Below, piece by piece: positions 1 to 9,072 of a stretch of DNA of 64,000 nt. The notes below the pieces were generated by a model. The model searched no databases and was not told the DNA's origin. It saw nothing but the letters and a program-made list of their open reading frames with translations. Source of the stretch: Flavobacterium urocaniciphilum (lineage in GTDB: Bacteria; Bacteroidota; Bacteroidia; Flavobacteriales; Flavobacteriaceae); the NCBI RefSeq assembly GCF_900110615.1, contig NZ_FOEI01000001.1:496001-560000 (forward strand). The letters run 5' to 3'. Numbering within the stretch: position 1 is the first letter of the stretch; each line of letters begins with the position of its first letter. Made by a program: the position numbers and the translations under genes.

Positions 1-43
1 ATATTATTAATTTATTCTATACTATTATTGATTCTTTTGATTA

Positions 44-72
44 TTGATATTGTTGAAATTACATTAACTTTG
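44..72 (+). promoter_or_regulatory. Predicted promoter of mnmA
   Basis: TTG at 44-46 and TAACTTTG at 65-72 are separated by 18 bases. This matches the Bacteroidota -33/-7 pattern (TTG, TAnnTTTG). It predicts a transcript starting near 79 with a leader of about a dozen bases, so the ATG at 91 must be the start and the upstream ATG at 28 is excluded. Confidence 0.65.
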
Positions 73-90
73 CACAAATATTTTAAAAAA

Positions 91-1278
91 ATGAAGCGAG
101 TAGTAGTTGGACTTTCAGGTGGAGTAGATTCAAGCGTTGCAGCCTATCTTTTAAAAGAGCAAGGTTACGATGTAATTGGCCTTTTTATGAAAAATTGGCA
201 CGATGATTCGGTTACCATTTCTAATGAATGTCCGTGGTTAGAAGACAGTAATGATGCTTTATTAGTTGCAGAAAAATTAGGAATTCCTTTTCAAACTATA
301 GATTTATCAGAACAATATCAGGAGAAAATTGTCGATTACATGTTCAAAGAATATGAAAACGGTAGAACTCCAAATCCTGATGTGTTATGTAATAGAGAAA
401 TTAAATTTGATGTTTTCATGAAAATCGCCCTTTCATTAGGCGCAGATTATGTGGCAACAGGTCATTATTGTCGTAAAGATACAATTATGGTTGATGGCAA
501 AGAAGTTCATCAATTATTAGCGGGTAAAGATGATAATAAAGATCAATCGTATTTCTTATGTCAATTATCGCAAGAACAATTAGCAAAAGCTTTATTTCCA
601 ATTGGTGAATTAACAAAACCAGAAGTAAGAGAAATTGCGACTAAAATGGAATTAGTTACTGCTGAGAAAAAAGATTCTCAGGGACTTTGTTTCATTGGAA
701 AAGTTCGTTTGCCTGAATTTTTACAACAAAAATTACAACCTAAAGAAGGAATTATTGTAGAGATTAAAGAAACGAATGAAATCTATCATAATCCAAAACC
801 ACGTTTTGAAAATTTAGAATCAGAATTAGCTTATGAGGCTCAAAATAAAGATTACACTAATTCAAACGGAATTGTAAAAGGCAAACATCAAGGAGCGCAT
901 TATTTTACGAATGGTCAACGTCGTGGATTAAATGTTGGTGGAACAAAAGAAGGTTTGTTTGTAATTCAAACAGATGTAGAAAATAATATTATTTATGTGG
1001 GTGAAGGTCCAAATCATCCAGGTTTATTTAAAAATACTTTATTTATTAAAGCTGAAGAAGTACATTGGATTCGTGAGGATTTACAATTAGCTCCAGGTGA
1101 AAAAATGGAGGTAATGGCCAGAATTAGATACCGTCAACCTTTGCAAAAAGCAACATTACATCAATTCGAAAGTGGTATGTATGTTCATTTTGAAAATCCA
1201 CAGTCTGCAATTACTGAAGGTCAATTTGTGGCATGGTATCATGATGATGAATTACAAGGAAGTGGCGTAATTTCTTAA
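91..1278 (+). CDS. mnmA: tRNA-specific 2-thiouridylase MnmA
   Basis: MnmA thiolates U34 of the Lys, Glu and Gln tRNAs in the cytoplasm, using ATP and sulfur passed from a cysteine desulfurase relay. The protein has 395 residues from the ATG at 91, close to the family length. The PP-loop SGGVDS is at residues 9-14. The two catalytic cysteines are visible as C100 (in NPDVLCN) and C200 (in GLCFIG), nearly the same positions as in the E. coli enzyme. The ATG at 28 lies upstream of the predicted promoter and would add 21 non-conserved residues, so I chose 91. The gene stands alone; the next gene starts 36 bases downstream with its own -7-like box. The identification is firm. Confidence 0.97.
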   Translation: MKRVVVGLSGGVDSSVAAYLLKEQGYDVIGLFMKNWHDDSVTISNECPWLEDSNDALLVAEKLGIPFQTIDLSEQYQEKIVDYMFKEYENGRTPNPDVLCNREIKFDVFMKIALSLGADYVATGHYCRKDTIMVDGKEVHQLLAGKDDNKDQSYFLCQLSQEQLAKALFPIGELTKPEVREIATKMELVTAEKKDSQGLCFIGKVRLPEFLQQKLQPKEGIIVEIKETNEIYHNPKPRFENLESELAYEAQNKDYTNSNGIVKGKHQGAHYFTNGQRRGLNVGGTKEGLFVIQTDVENNIIYVGEGPNHPGLFKNTLFIKAEEVHWIREDLQLAPGEKMEVMARIRYRQPLQKATLHQFESGMYVHFENPQSAITEGQFVAWYHDDELQGSGVIS

Positions 1279-1290
1279 GTAGAAATTTGT

Positions 1291-1298
1291 TATATTTG
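1291..1298 (+). promoter_or_regulatory. Putative -7 promoter box upstream of the subtilase gene
   Basis: TATATTTG at 1291-1298 fits TAnnTTTG and lies 17 bases before the ATG at 1315. No clear TTG is seen at the expected -33 distance, so this is a half-site call only. Confidence 0.4.
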
Positions 1299-1314
1299 GT
1301 AAAACTTTATCGTT

Positions 1315-2931
1315 ATGAAGAAATTTTACTTTATACTTTTGTTAGTTGTTGCCAATTTTGGATATTCTCAAATAGAAGATGCTTGGGTTTATTTTAGCAA
1401 TAAGCCTAACTCTGCTACTTTTTTAGCGAATCCATTAACAATGTTAACTCAGCGTTCTTTAGATCGAAGAGCAGCTCAAAATATTCCATTAGATATTACA
1501 GATGTTCCTATTGAACAAACGTATATTGACCAAGTTACTAATGCTAATGGAATTATAATTATGGCTTCTTCAAAATGGATGAATGCTTTGCATATTCGAG
1601 GGACTTTAACAGATATTCAAGCATTATCAAGTTTACCATTTGTAAGTACAATCAAATATGCAAATCATTCTTTAAATCCAGGTGGAAGAATTGCTCAAAA
1701 ATCATCTGAAATAAGACCTGTAAATAAGCAATTAGACACGCAAACCACTTATAATTATGGTGGTTCTCAAAATCAAATTGAAATGCTTAATGGGCATTTG
1801 TTGCACCAACAAAATTATACGGGACAAGGTAAAATTATAGCGGTTTTAGATTCAGGTTTTATTGGAGTTAATACAGCTGCACCATTTCAAAACTTAATTA
1901 CAAATAACCAAATAATTAATGGATATAATTTTCCAGATAGAAATTTTAACTACTATACTAGACACAATCATGGAACAATGGTTTTGTCTACTATGGGTGG
2001 ATTTGTAGATGGACAGTTAGTAGGAACTGCTCCTAGTTCTAGATATTATTTATTTATTACGGAAGATGTAAATTCTGAAAACCCTGTTGAAGAATCATAT
2101 TGGGTGGAAGCAGCAGAATTAGCCGATTATTATGGTGCGGATGTAATCAATTCGTCTTTAGGTTATTCGGTTTATGATAATCCAAATTATTCGCATCAAT
2201 ATGATGACATGATTGGAAATAAAACGTTTGCTTCAAAAGGTGCAAATATGGCTTTCAGCAAAGGTATTGTAGTTGTAGTAAGTGCTGGTAATTCTGGAAC
2301 AACTGGAGAGCCACATATTTCAACACCGGCAGATGCTATAGGTGCTTTAACTATAGGAGCTGTAGATAGTGCAGAAGCCTATGCAACTTTTAGTTCAATT
2401 GGTCCTTCATATGATAATAGAGTTAAACCAGATGTTTGTGCAAAAGGATTAAATGCAACAGTTAGTAATACTTCTGGAACCATTATTACTGCAAGTGGAA
2501 CATCTTTTTCTGGGCCAATTTTAGCTGGTATGGCTGCTACATTTTGGTCGGCTATACCTAATTTGACTGCTCAACAAGTTGTAAATTATATCAGACAATC
2601 TGCAGACTTATACGCAACTCCAACCATTTATAAAGGATATGGAATTCCAGATTTTCAATTGGCTTTAAATTCAGCATTAAGTTTAGAAGAAATAAATAAC
2701 GATAATGCTTTTTCAGTTTATCCAAACCCTGCAGAAAATCAAATTTCTTTTCATTTACAATATAATCAAAAAGGAACCGTTTATTTATACAATACTTTAG
2801 GTCAAAATATTTTAAGTAAAGAAATTTCATCAGAAAACAATTCTATTGATATTCAAAATTTGTCAAACGGAATTTATTATTATAATTTTGATGCAGATAA
2901 ATCCTTTCAAGGAAAAATAATTAAAAAATAA
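1315..2931 (+). CDS. Secreted S8 subtilisin-like serine protease with T9SS type A sorting tail
   Basis: This is a 538-residue exported protease. Residues 1-19 are a signal peptide ending in YSQ. A peptidase S8 domain follows, with the triad visible as D179 (VLDSGF), H219 (HNHGT) and S397 (ASGTSFSGP). The oxyanion asparagine region appears as VVVSAGNSG. The last roughly 75 residues begin with SVYPNPAENQ and end in GKIIKK, which is the type A C-terminal signal that the type IX secretion system recognises and removes at the outer membrane. From family knowledge it should be exported through Sec and then T9SS, and released or anchored at the surface. The substrate cannot be told from sequence. 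It lies 24 bases upstream of the nitronate monooxygenase gene with only a weak hairpin between them. Confidence 0.93.
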   Translation: MKKFYFILLLVVANFGYSQIEDAWVYFSNKPNSATFLANPLTMLTQRSLDRRAAQNIPLDITDVPIEQTYIDQVTNANGIIIMASSKWMNALHIRGTLTDIQALSSLPFVSTIKYANHSLNPGGRIAQKSSEIRPVNKQLDTQTTYNYGGSQNQIEMLNGHLLHQQNYTGQGKIIAVLDSGFIGVNTAAPFQNLITNNQIINGYNFPDRNFNYYTRHNHGTMVLSTMGGFVDGQLVGTAPSSRYYLFITEDVNSENPVEESYWVEAAELADYYGADVINSSLGYSVYDNPNYSHQYDDMIGNKTFASKGANMAFSKGIVVVVSAGNSGTTGEPHISTPADAIGALTIGAVDSAEAYATFSSIGPSYDNRVKPDVCAKGLNATVSNTSGTIITASGTSFSGPILAGMAATFWSAIPNLTAQQVVNYIRQSADLYATPTIYKGYGIPDFQLALNSALSLEEINNDNAFSVYPNPAENQISFHLQYNQKGTVYLYNTLGQNILSKEISSENNSIDIQNLSNGIYYYNFDADKSFQGKIIKK

Positions 2932-2955
2932 AATTTCTGATATAAAATCAGATTA

Positions 2956-3900
2956 ATGATAATGAATAGAATAACACAATTATTTGGAATACAATATCCA
3001 ATTGTTCAAGGTGGAATGATTTGGAACAGTGGATATAAATTAGCAAGTGCAGTTAGTAATGCTGGAGGTTTAGGTTTAATTGGAGCAGGTTCTATGTATC
3101 CTGAAGTGTTGAGAGAACACATCCAAAAATGTAAAAAAGCAACTGACAAACCTTTTGGAGTAAATGTTCCAATGTTGTATCCAAATATTGAGGAAATCAT
3201 ACAGATTATTGTAGATGAAGGCGTTAAAATCGTTTTTACTTCTGCAGGAAATCCAAAAACTTGGACCACTTTTCTTAAAGAAAAAGGAATTACAGTTGTA
3301 CATGTAGTTAGTAGTTCAAAATTTGCTTTAAAAGCACAAGAAGCTGGTGTTGATGCAGTTGTAGCAGAAGGCTTTGAAGCAGGTGGTCATAATGGTCGTG
3401 AAGAAACCACAACGTTAACATTAATTCCGATGGTTAAGGAAAATGTTACAATACCATTAATTGCCGCTGGAGGAATTGCAACAGGAAAAGGAATGTTAGC
3501 AGCAATGGTTTTAGGAGCTGATGGTGTTCAAATGGGAAGTCGTTTTGCAGCCTCAACCGAATCAAGTGCTCACGATGATTTTAAGAAAACTATTTTAGAA
3601 ACTCAAGAAGGAGAAACGTTAGTTACTTTGAAAGAATTAGCTCCGGTTCGATTGATTAAAAATAAATTCTTTTATGATGTTCAAGAAGCTTATGCTAATT
3701 GTGCATCGGTTGATGATTTGAAAACTTTATTGGGTAGAGCTAGAGCAAAACGCGGTATGTTTGAAGGTGATTTAGTAGAAGGCGAATTAGAAATTGGACA
3801 AATTGCAGGTTTAATTCATGATATTTTACCTGTTGAAACAATAATTGGCAATATTATTGCAGAGTTTAATGAAGCTAAAAACGAAGTAAATAAATTATAA
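2956..3900 (+). CDS. Nitronate monooxygenase family protein (FabK-like FMN TIM barrel)
   Basis: This 314-residue FMN-dependent TIM-barrel protein belongs to the nitronate monooxygenase / enoyl-ACP reductase II superfamily. The N-terminal QYPIVQGGM segment, SNAGGLGLIG, the EAGGHNG loop and the phosphate-binding AAGGIATGKG...GADGVQMGSRF stretch are all typical. Family members either oxidise alkyl nitronates or reduce enoyl-ACP; sequence alone does not decide between them, and nitronate monooxygenase is the usual label in Flavobacteria. Two starts are possible (ATG at 2956 or ATG at 2962, giving MNRITQ); the second matches homologues slightly better. The small secreted protein gene follows after 11 bases. 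Confidence 0.88.
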   Translation: MIMNRITQLFGIQYPIVQGGMIWNSGYKLASAVSNAGGLGLIGAGSMYPEVLREHIQKCKKATDKPFGVNVPMLYPNIEEIIQIIVDEGVKIVFTSAGNPKTWTTFLKEKGITVVHVVSSSKFALKAQEAGVDAVVAEGFEAGGHNGREETTTLTLIPMVKENVTIPLIAAGGIATGKGMLAAMVLGADGVQMGSRFAASTESSAHDDFKKTILETQEGETLVTLKELAPVRLIKNKFFYDVQEAYANCASVDDLKTLLGRARAKRGMFEGDLVEGELEIGQIAGLIHDILPVETIIGNIIAEFNEAKNEVNKL

Positions 3901-3911
3901 ATTTTATTAAA

Positions 3912-4328
3912 ATGAAAAAATTAGTTGCGATCTTATTTTTTGTGTTTTTCTGTCAATTAGGATTTTCACAAACGTATGAATTTAAAACTACTGGTTATTC
4001 AGTTTCATTGAAAAATCCAAATAACGAACAATGGACAAAATGGTCGAAAACACAACCGACAGAAATTTTAATTACATTGGATAGAAACAAACATCGTTTT
4101 GTAATTTATTCTGAAATTATTCAACTTTTTAATATCTACAAATATGAAGATAAAGTTGAAAATGCTGAAGGTACTTCTAACAAATATTTATGTGTCGACA
4201 ATCAGGGTGTAGAAACAGTTATCACTATCATTTCACCGAAAGATGCTGGTCCGAACAAACAAATTTATATTACTAATGAAGAAATGATTATCGAATACGA
4301 TATCGTTTACATGGGTGAAAAAAAATAA
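3912..4328 (+). CDS. Small secreted protein of unknown function
   Basis: This 138-residue protein has a clear signal peptide (residues 1-20, MKKLVAIL...GFSQ) with predicted cleavage before TYEF. The mature part of about 118 residues is polar, probably beta-rich, and has one cysteine (YLCVDN). I recognise no domain and see no lipobox or sorting tail, so a periplasmic location is the simplest reading. It sits 11 bases after the nitronate monooxygenase gene and 5 bases before pabB, so it is probably co-transcribed with both, but the neighbours do not suggest a role. Confidence 0.8.
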   Translation: MKKLVAILFFVFFCQLGFSQTYEFKTTGYSVSLKNPNNEQWTKWSKTQPTEILITLDRNKHRFVIYSEIIQLFNIYKYEDKVENAEGTSNKYLCVDNQGVETVITIISPKDAGPNKQIYITNEEMIIEYDIVYMGEKK

Positions 4329-4333
4329 AATCT

Positions 4334-5635
4334 TTGCGTACAAATATTTCAAAATACATAACTAATGTTGCTCTTTTTAAAGAGCAACTTTTGTATTGGA
4401 GCAAACAGTTTCGAGAAGTTATCGTATTAGATAGTAATATCGAAAACAATGAAAATCAATTGTATAAATCATATGATTTTGTTGTGGCTGTTGAAGCATT
4501 TACTTCTATTCAAACAGATTTTGAAAAAGCTTTCGAAGATTTGTATCAATACCAATCTAAAGCAAACGATTGGCTTTTTGGATATTTATCTTACGACTTA
4601 AAAAATGATGTTGAACATTTGAATTCTCAAAATTTTGACGGATTACATTTTCCAGATTTGTATTTTTTTCAACCTAAAAAGATCTTTTTTATCAAAGGGA
4701 ATGAAGTTGAAATTCAATATCTAAATATGTGCGATGATGAAGTTGAATATGATTTTGATGAAATTCAAAATGTAATAATACAATCAAATATTTCAAGTCA
4801 AAATATTGAAATTAATCAACGAATTTCAAAAGAAAATTACTTAAAAAAGGTTGAAAAAATGTTGTCTCATATTCATCGTGGTGATATTTATGAAGCGAAT
4901 TTTTGTATGGAATTTTTTGCTGAAGATAGAAGTGTTGAACCATTTGAAATTTATCAAAAATTGAATCAGATTTCTAATCCGCCTTTTGCTGTATTTTTCA
5001 AAAAGAATCAACATTATTTACTTTCTGCTTCACCAGAACGCTATTTAAAAAAAGAAGGTGAAAAAGTAATTTCTCAGCCGATTAAAGGTACTGCAAAACG
5101 TAGTTTCGATATTGAAATTGACGATCAAAATAAAATTGAATTAGAGAATAATCCGAAAGAACGTTCTGAAAATATTATGATTGTTGATTTAGTTCGAAAT
5201 GATTTATCTCATACCGCAACTAAAGGAAGTGTACAAGTTGAAGAATTATGTAAAATATATTCATTCAAACAAGTACATCAAATGATTTCAACTATTACTT
5301 CAACTGTAAATCATACCACTTCACCAATTGAAATTTTAAGAACTACATTTCCAATGGGCAGTATGACTGGTGCGCCAAAAATTTCAGCCATGCAAATTAT
5401 TGAAGAATTAGAAGAAACAAAACGTGGATTATATAGCGGTGCAGTAGGGTATTTTACACCTAATGGTGATTTCGATTTTAATGTTGTTATTCGAAGTATT
5501 TTATATAATTCTGACAATCAATATTTGAGTTTTTCAGTAGGAAGTGCTATTACATCTGAAGCCATTCCAGAAAAAGAATATGAGGAATGTTTACTGAAAG
5601 CCAAAGCAATGTTTGAGGTTCTTCAAGCTAATTAA
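4334..5635 (+). CDS. pabB: Aminodeoxychorismate synthase component I (PabB)
   Basis: PabB converts chorismate and ammonia to 4-amino-4-deoxychorismate for folate synthesis. The 433-residue protein belongs to the anthranilate synthase component I / PabB superfamily. Recognisable motifs are HRGDIYEANF, IMIVDLVRNDLSH, FPMGSMTGAPK and GLYSGAVGYF. The PIKGT motif with K251 is diagnostic of PabB; anthranilate synthase has alanine at that position. There is no fused lyase or amidotransferase domain. The start is TTG at 4334, five bases after the preceding stop. The frame is closed upstream by a TGA at 4316 and no ATG occurs near the N-terminus, so TTG is the best choice. tilS follows after 11 bases. 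Confidence 0.92.
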   Translation: MRTNISKYITNVALFKEQLLYWSKQFREVIVLDSNIENNENQLYKSYDFVVAVEAFTSIQTDFEKAFEDLYQYQSKANDWLFGYLSYDLKNDVEHLNSQNFDGLHFPDLYFFQPKKIFFIKGNEVEIQYLNMCDDEVEYDFDEIQNVIIQSNISSQNIEINQRISKENYLKKVEKMLSHIHRGDIYEANFCMEFFAEDRSVEPFEIYQKLNQISNPPFAVFFKKNQHYLLSASPERYLKKEGEKVISQPIKGTAKRSFDIEIDDQNKIELENNPKERSENIMIVDLVRNDLSHTATKGSVQVEELCKIYSFKQVHQMISTITSTVNHTTSPIEILRTTFPMGSMTGAPKISAMQIIEELEETKRGLYSGAVGYFTPNGDFDFNVVIRSILYNSDNQYLSFSVGSAITSEAIPEKEYEECLLKAKAMFEVLQAN

Positions 5636-5646
5636 TTAACTTAAAA

Positions 5647-6966
5647 ATGGAAAAAAAATTTCAAAATCATATTATTTCAAACTTTAGCTTCCTAAAAGAC
5701 AAGAAACTTCTTTTAGCAACAAGTGGTGGAATAGATAGTATGGTTATGACTTATTTATTTCATAAATTAAACTTAAATTTTGCTCTTGCACATTGTAATT
5801 TTCAATTGCGCGGAACTGAAAGTAACGATGATGAAACTTTTGTAAAGCAATTTGCTAAAGAAAATAAAATAGAATGTTTTACCATTCAATTTAATACGGA
5901 AAATTATTCAAAAGAATATAAATTATCTACTCAAATAGCTGCCAGAAAATTACGTTACGATTGGTTTCATGAATTAATTGAAAAAGAAAAATTTGATTAT
6001 GTTGCAACTGCACATCACTTAGATGATCAAGTAGAAACATTTTTAATTAACTTTTCAAGAGGTACAGGTTTAGATGGATTTACAGGAATTCCTTCTGTAA
6101 ATGGTAACATCATCCGACCATTATTAATTTTTTCAAGAGAAGAAATTGAAGAATATGCAAAAGAAAATCAGATTCAGTGGAGAGAAGATAGTAGTAATGC
6201 TTCAGATAAATATGTTAGAAATAAAATCAGACATCAAGTGGTTCCGGTTTTTAAGGAATTAAATCCATCTTTTTTATCGTCATTTCAAAACACGTTAGAA
6301 AATTTAAAACAAGAGCAATCTTTAATTAATGATGCTGTTCAAAATGCTTATCAGAATGTAGTTATTGAAGAAAATAATCAATTAAAAATTACAATTTCTA
6401 CATTACTTTCATATACAAATTACAAAGCATATTTATATCAATGGTTACACAAATATGGTTTTTCGGCTTGGGATGATTTGTTTGATTTGGTACATTCACA
6501 ATCGGGAAAACAAATTTTTTCGGATGAATATGTTTTGCTAAAAGATAGAGCATTTTTAATTCTTTCTAAAATAGAAAAAAAAGAAAATGAAGAATATATT
6601 ATCAATTCTATAACAGAAAAACCTAATTTTCCGTTAAATTTTGAATTGTGTAACCTAAGTGACATTTCAAATTCATTGAAGAACATTATATTTGTGGATG
6701 AAAGTAAAATCCAATTTCCAATAAAAATAAGAAAATGGAAAGAAGGAGATTATTTTTATCCTTCTGGAATGCAAGGAAAAAAGAAAGTTAGTAAGTTTTT
6801 TAAAGATGAAAAATTTACACTTTTTCAAAAACAAGATACTTGGATTTTAGAAAGCAAAAATGAAATTGTTTGGATTATTGGTTATAGAGCTGATGATCGA
6901 TTTAAAATAGATAACACAACCCAACACACCATAAAAATTACTTTTACTAATGAAAAAAATATTTAG
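5647..6966 (+). CDS. tilS: tRNA(Ile)-lysidine synthetase TilS
   Basis: TilS uses ATP and lysine to convert C34 of tRNA-Ile(CAU) to lysidine, which lets it read AUA codons; it is essential in most bacteria. The protein has 439 residues. The N-terminal PP-loop SGGIDS is at residues 26-31, followed by HCNFQLRG, the ATAHHLDDQVETFL motif and GFTGIP. A C-terminal TilS substrate-binding domain is indicated by IRKWKEGDYFYPSGMQGKKKVSKFFKD. The 3' end overlaps the dsbD-like gene by 17 bases, so the two are co-transcribed and translation may be coupled. No anomalies. Confidence 0.96.
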   Translation: MEKKFQNHIISNFSFLKDKKLLLATSGGIDSMVMTYLFHKLNLNFALAHCNFQLRGTESNDDETFVKQFAKENKIECFTIQFNTENYSKEYKLSTQIAARKLRYDWFHELIEKEKFDYVATAHHLDDQVETFLINFSRGTGLDGFTGIPSVNGNIIRPLLIFSREEIEEYAKENQIQWREDSSNASDKYVRNKIRHQVVPVFKELNPSFLSSFQNTLENLKQEQSLINDAVQNAYQNVVIEENNQLKITISTLLSYTNYKAYLYQWLHKYGFSAWDDLFDLVHSQSGKQIFSDEYVLLKDRAFLILSKIEKKENEEYIINSITEKPNFPLNFELCNLSDISNSLKNIIFVDESKIQFPIKIRKWKEGDYFYPSGMQGKKKVSKFFKDEKFTLFQKQDTWILESKNEIVWIIGYRADDRFKIDNTTQHTIKITFTNEKNI

Positions 6967-8962
6967 TTTATTAGCCTTACTAATTACTCTTTTTGGAACT
7001 GCACAAATAGTTGAACCTGTAAAATGGAGTTCAAATGTAGTGAAAGTTTCTGATACTGAATTAGATTTAATAATCACTGCCGATATTGATGATGAATGGC
7101 ATTTATATTCTCAATTTACTCCAGAAGGTGGACCAATCCCTTTAGTTTTTACGTATAAAAATCAAAAAGGAAATTATCAATTAATTGGTAAAACAAAGGA
7201 AGGAAAATACAAAAAATCATATAATGATATTTTTGAATTAGATGAATACTATTTTCTTGGTGTTGCAAAATTTACACAACGCGTTAAAATTTTAAATCCG
7301 AAATTAAAAACGATTGATGTTTTAGCTGACGGGCAAGCTTGTATTGATGGAAAATGTACGCAAACTACTTCCAATTTGAAATTTAAGTTGCCTGAACTTA
7401 AAATTGCTGAAACAGTAGATGCAGCTGCAGTAGATACTTCTTCCACATCAACGGATTCTGTAGCTCCAACAAATACAGATACTGTAAAAAAAGCTGCTGC
7501 TCCAATCAAAGATACTAATGTAGATAAACCAGAAGATAAAAAAGATAAAAGTTTATGGACTTTATTCATTTTATCATTTTTAGGAGGATTTGCAGCTATT
7601 TTAATGCCTTGTATTTTTCCAATGATTCCGATGACAGTTTCTTTCTTTACAAAGCAAAGTAAATCGAGAGCAGAAGGAATTAAAAATGCCATTATTTATG
7701 GTTTATCTATTATTGTAATATACGTTTTATTAGGTTCTTTAATTACAGCTATTTTTGGGGCTGAAGCTTTAAATGAATTATCTACTAGTGCTACTTTCAA
7801 TTTAATTTTCTTCGGATTATTAGTTGTTTTTGCAATGTCGTTTTTAGGTGCATTTGAAATTATGTTACCAAGTTCATGGGCTACAAAATTAGATTCACAG
7901 GCCGATAAAGGCGGAATGATTGGAATCATTTTTATGGCATTAGCTTTAGCAGTTGTTTCATTTTCATGTACTGGACCAATTGTGGGAACGCTGCTAGTTG
8001 AATCTTCAAGAAATGGAGGAATTGCTCCAGTTGTTGGAATGTTCGGATTTTCATTAGCCATTGCATTACCTTTTATGTTATTTGCCATGTTCCCTGGATG
8101 GTTAAATTCTATGCCTAAATCGGGTGGTTGGTTAAATACAGTAAAAGTTTCATTAGGATTTTTAGAATTGGCATTTGCTTTTAAATTTTTATCAAATGCT
8201 GATTTAGCTTACCAAAAACATTTATTAGAAAGAGAATTATTTATTGCTATTTGGATTGCCATTTTTGCAGCTTGGGCTTTATATTTATTTGGTAAGTATA
8301 TGTTACCTCACGATTATGAAAAAGCAGATAAAATAGGAGTGGGTCGTTTAATTATGGCAATTTTAGTTACCACTTTTACTTTATATATGATTCCAGGTTT
8401 ATGGGGTGCGCCATTAAAAATATTAAGTGGATTAACACCACCTTCAACTTATAGTGAAATTCCTAACGGAATTGGAGGAAATCATTCAAATGCAAAAATT
8501 GATTTACCAGAACATGCACACCAAGGTCCACATGGAATCATTGCTTTTGATGATTATGAAATTGGACTAGCTTATGCTAAAAAAGTAAACAAACCAGTAT
8601 TGTTAGATTTTACAGGAGATAATTGTGCAAATTGTAGATTGATGGAAGATAAAGTTTGGTCTGATTCTAAAATTCTGCCAATCATTAAAGAAAAAGTTGT
8701 TTTAATTTCTTTATATTGTGATAGAAAAATTGAATTACCTAAAGAGCAACAATATGTGTCTAAAACAGGTAAAGAAATAGTTACAATTGGAAATAAATGG
8801 ACGGATTTTCAAATTACAAGATACAATAGTAATTCACAACCGTTATATGTAATCTTAAATAATGATGGTGAAGATGCTTCTAAACCAATTGCATATACTA
8901 CGGATATTCAAGAATATAAAAAATGGTTAGAAGACGGTATTGCCGCTGCTACAAAAAAATAA
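6950..8962 (+). CDS. dsbD: DsbD-family thiol:disulfide interchange protein (cytochrome c biogenesis transmembrane type)
   Basis: This 670-residue membrane protein carries electrons from cytoplasmic thioredoxin to the periplasm. A signal peptide (1-19, ending GTAQ) leads into an N-terminal DsbD-alpha-like domain with the cysteine pair C131/C136 (ACIDGKC). A Thr/Asp/Lys-rich linker spans about 160-200. A multi-helix domain follows, with its paired cysteines C221 (MPCIFP) and C340 (SCTGP). A C-terminal thioredoxin domain has C559-A-N-C562. All three cysteine pairs needed for the relay are present. The substrate (cytochrome c maturation or periplasmic isomerases) is not shown by the context. The gene overlaps the end of tilS and is closed by a strong terminator. 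Confidence 0.93.
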   Translation: MKKIFSLLALLITLFGTAQIVEPVKWSSNVVKVSDTELDLIITADIDDEWHLYSQFTPEGGPIPLVFTYKNQKGNYQLIGKTKEGKYKKSYNDIFELDEYYFLGVAKFTQRVKILNPKLKTIDVLADGQACIDGKCTQTTSNLKFKLPELKIAETVDAAAVDTSSTSTDSVAPTNTDTVKKAAAPIKDTNVDKPEDKKDKSLWTLFILSFLGGFAAILMPCIFPMIPMTVSFFTKQSKSRAEGIKNAIIYGLSIIVIYVLLGSLITAIFGAEALNELSTSATFNLIFFGLLVVFAMSFLGAFEIMLPSSWATKLDSQADKGGMIGIIFMALALAVVSFSCTGPIVGTLLVESSRNGGIAPVVGMFGFSLAIALPFMLFAMFPGWLNSMPKSGGWLNTVKVSLGFLELAFAFKFLSNADLAYQKHLLERELFIAIWIAIFAAWALYLFGKYMLPHDYEKADKIGVGRLIMAILVTTFTLYMIPGLWGAPLKILSGLTPPSTYSEIPNGIGGNHSNAKIDLPEHAHQGPHGIIAFDDYEIGLAYAKKVNKPVLLDFTGDNCANCRLMEDKVWSDSKILPIIKEKVVLISLYCDRKIELPKEQQYVSKTGKEIVTIGNKWTDFQITRYNSNSQPLYVILNNDGEDASKPIAYTTDIQEYKKWLEDGIAAATKK

Positions 8963-8982
8963 ATACTTAAATTTAATTTCTG

Positions 8983-9018
8983 AAAACCTGTAAGTTAATT
9001 TCTTACAGGTTTTTTTAT
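8983..9018 (+). terminator. Intrinsic terminator after dsbD
   Basis: A 12 bp perfect stem (8983-8994 AAAACCTGTAAG with 9002-9013), a 7-base loop and a T tract. It ends the pabB-tilS-dsbD transcript. Confidence 0.9.
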
Positions 9019-9032
9019 TTTAAATAATTTCC

Positions 9033-9040
9033 TACATTTG
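9033..9040 (+). promoter_or_regulatory. Putative -7 promoter box of comM
   Basis: TACATTTG at 9033-9040 fits TAnnTTTG and lies just after the dsbD terminator and 32 bases before the comM ATG. No convincing -33 TTG. Confidence 0.45.
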
Positions 9041-9072
9041 TTCCATTATAAGCCATTTAAAAAGTATATGCC

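Noticed and set aside
28..90. N-terminal extension of MnmA from the ATG at 28
   Set aside because: It precedes the TTG/TAACTTTG promoter at 44-72 and would place non-conserved hydrophobic residues before the [15 protein letters not shown] start of the family.
1269..1287. Hairpin AATTTCT-TAAGT-AGAAATT spanning the mnmA stop
   Set aside because: Only seven A/T-rich pairs and no T tract; not convincing as a terminator.
2936..2952. Hairpin TCTGAT-ATAAA-ATCAGA between the subtilase and nitronate monooxygenase genes
   Set aside because: Short stem and no T tract; likely chance in AT-rich DNA.
7249..7692. 147-codon minus-strand open frame inside dsbD
   Set aside because: It is antisense to a well-conserved gene, shows no domain and fits the pattern of a shadow frame.
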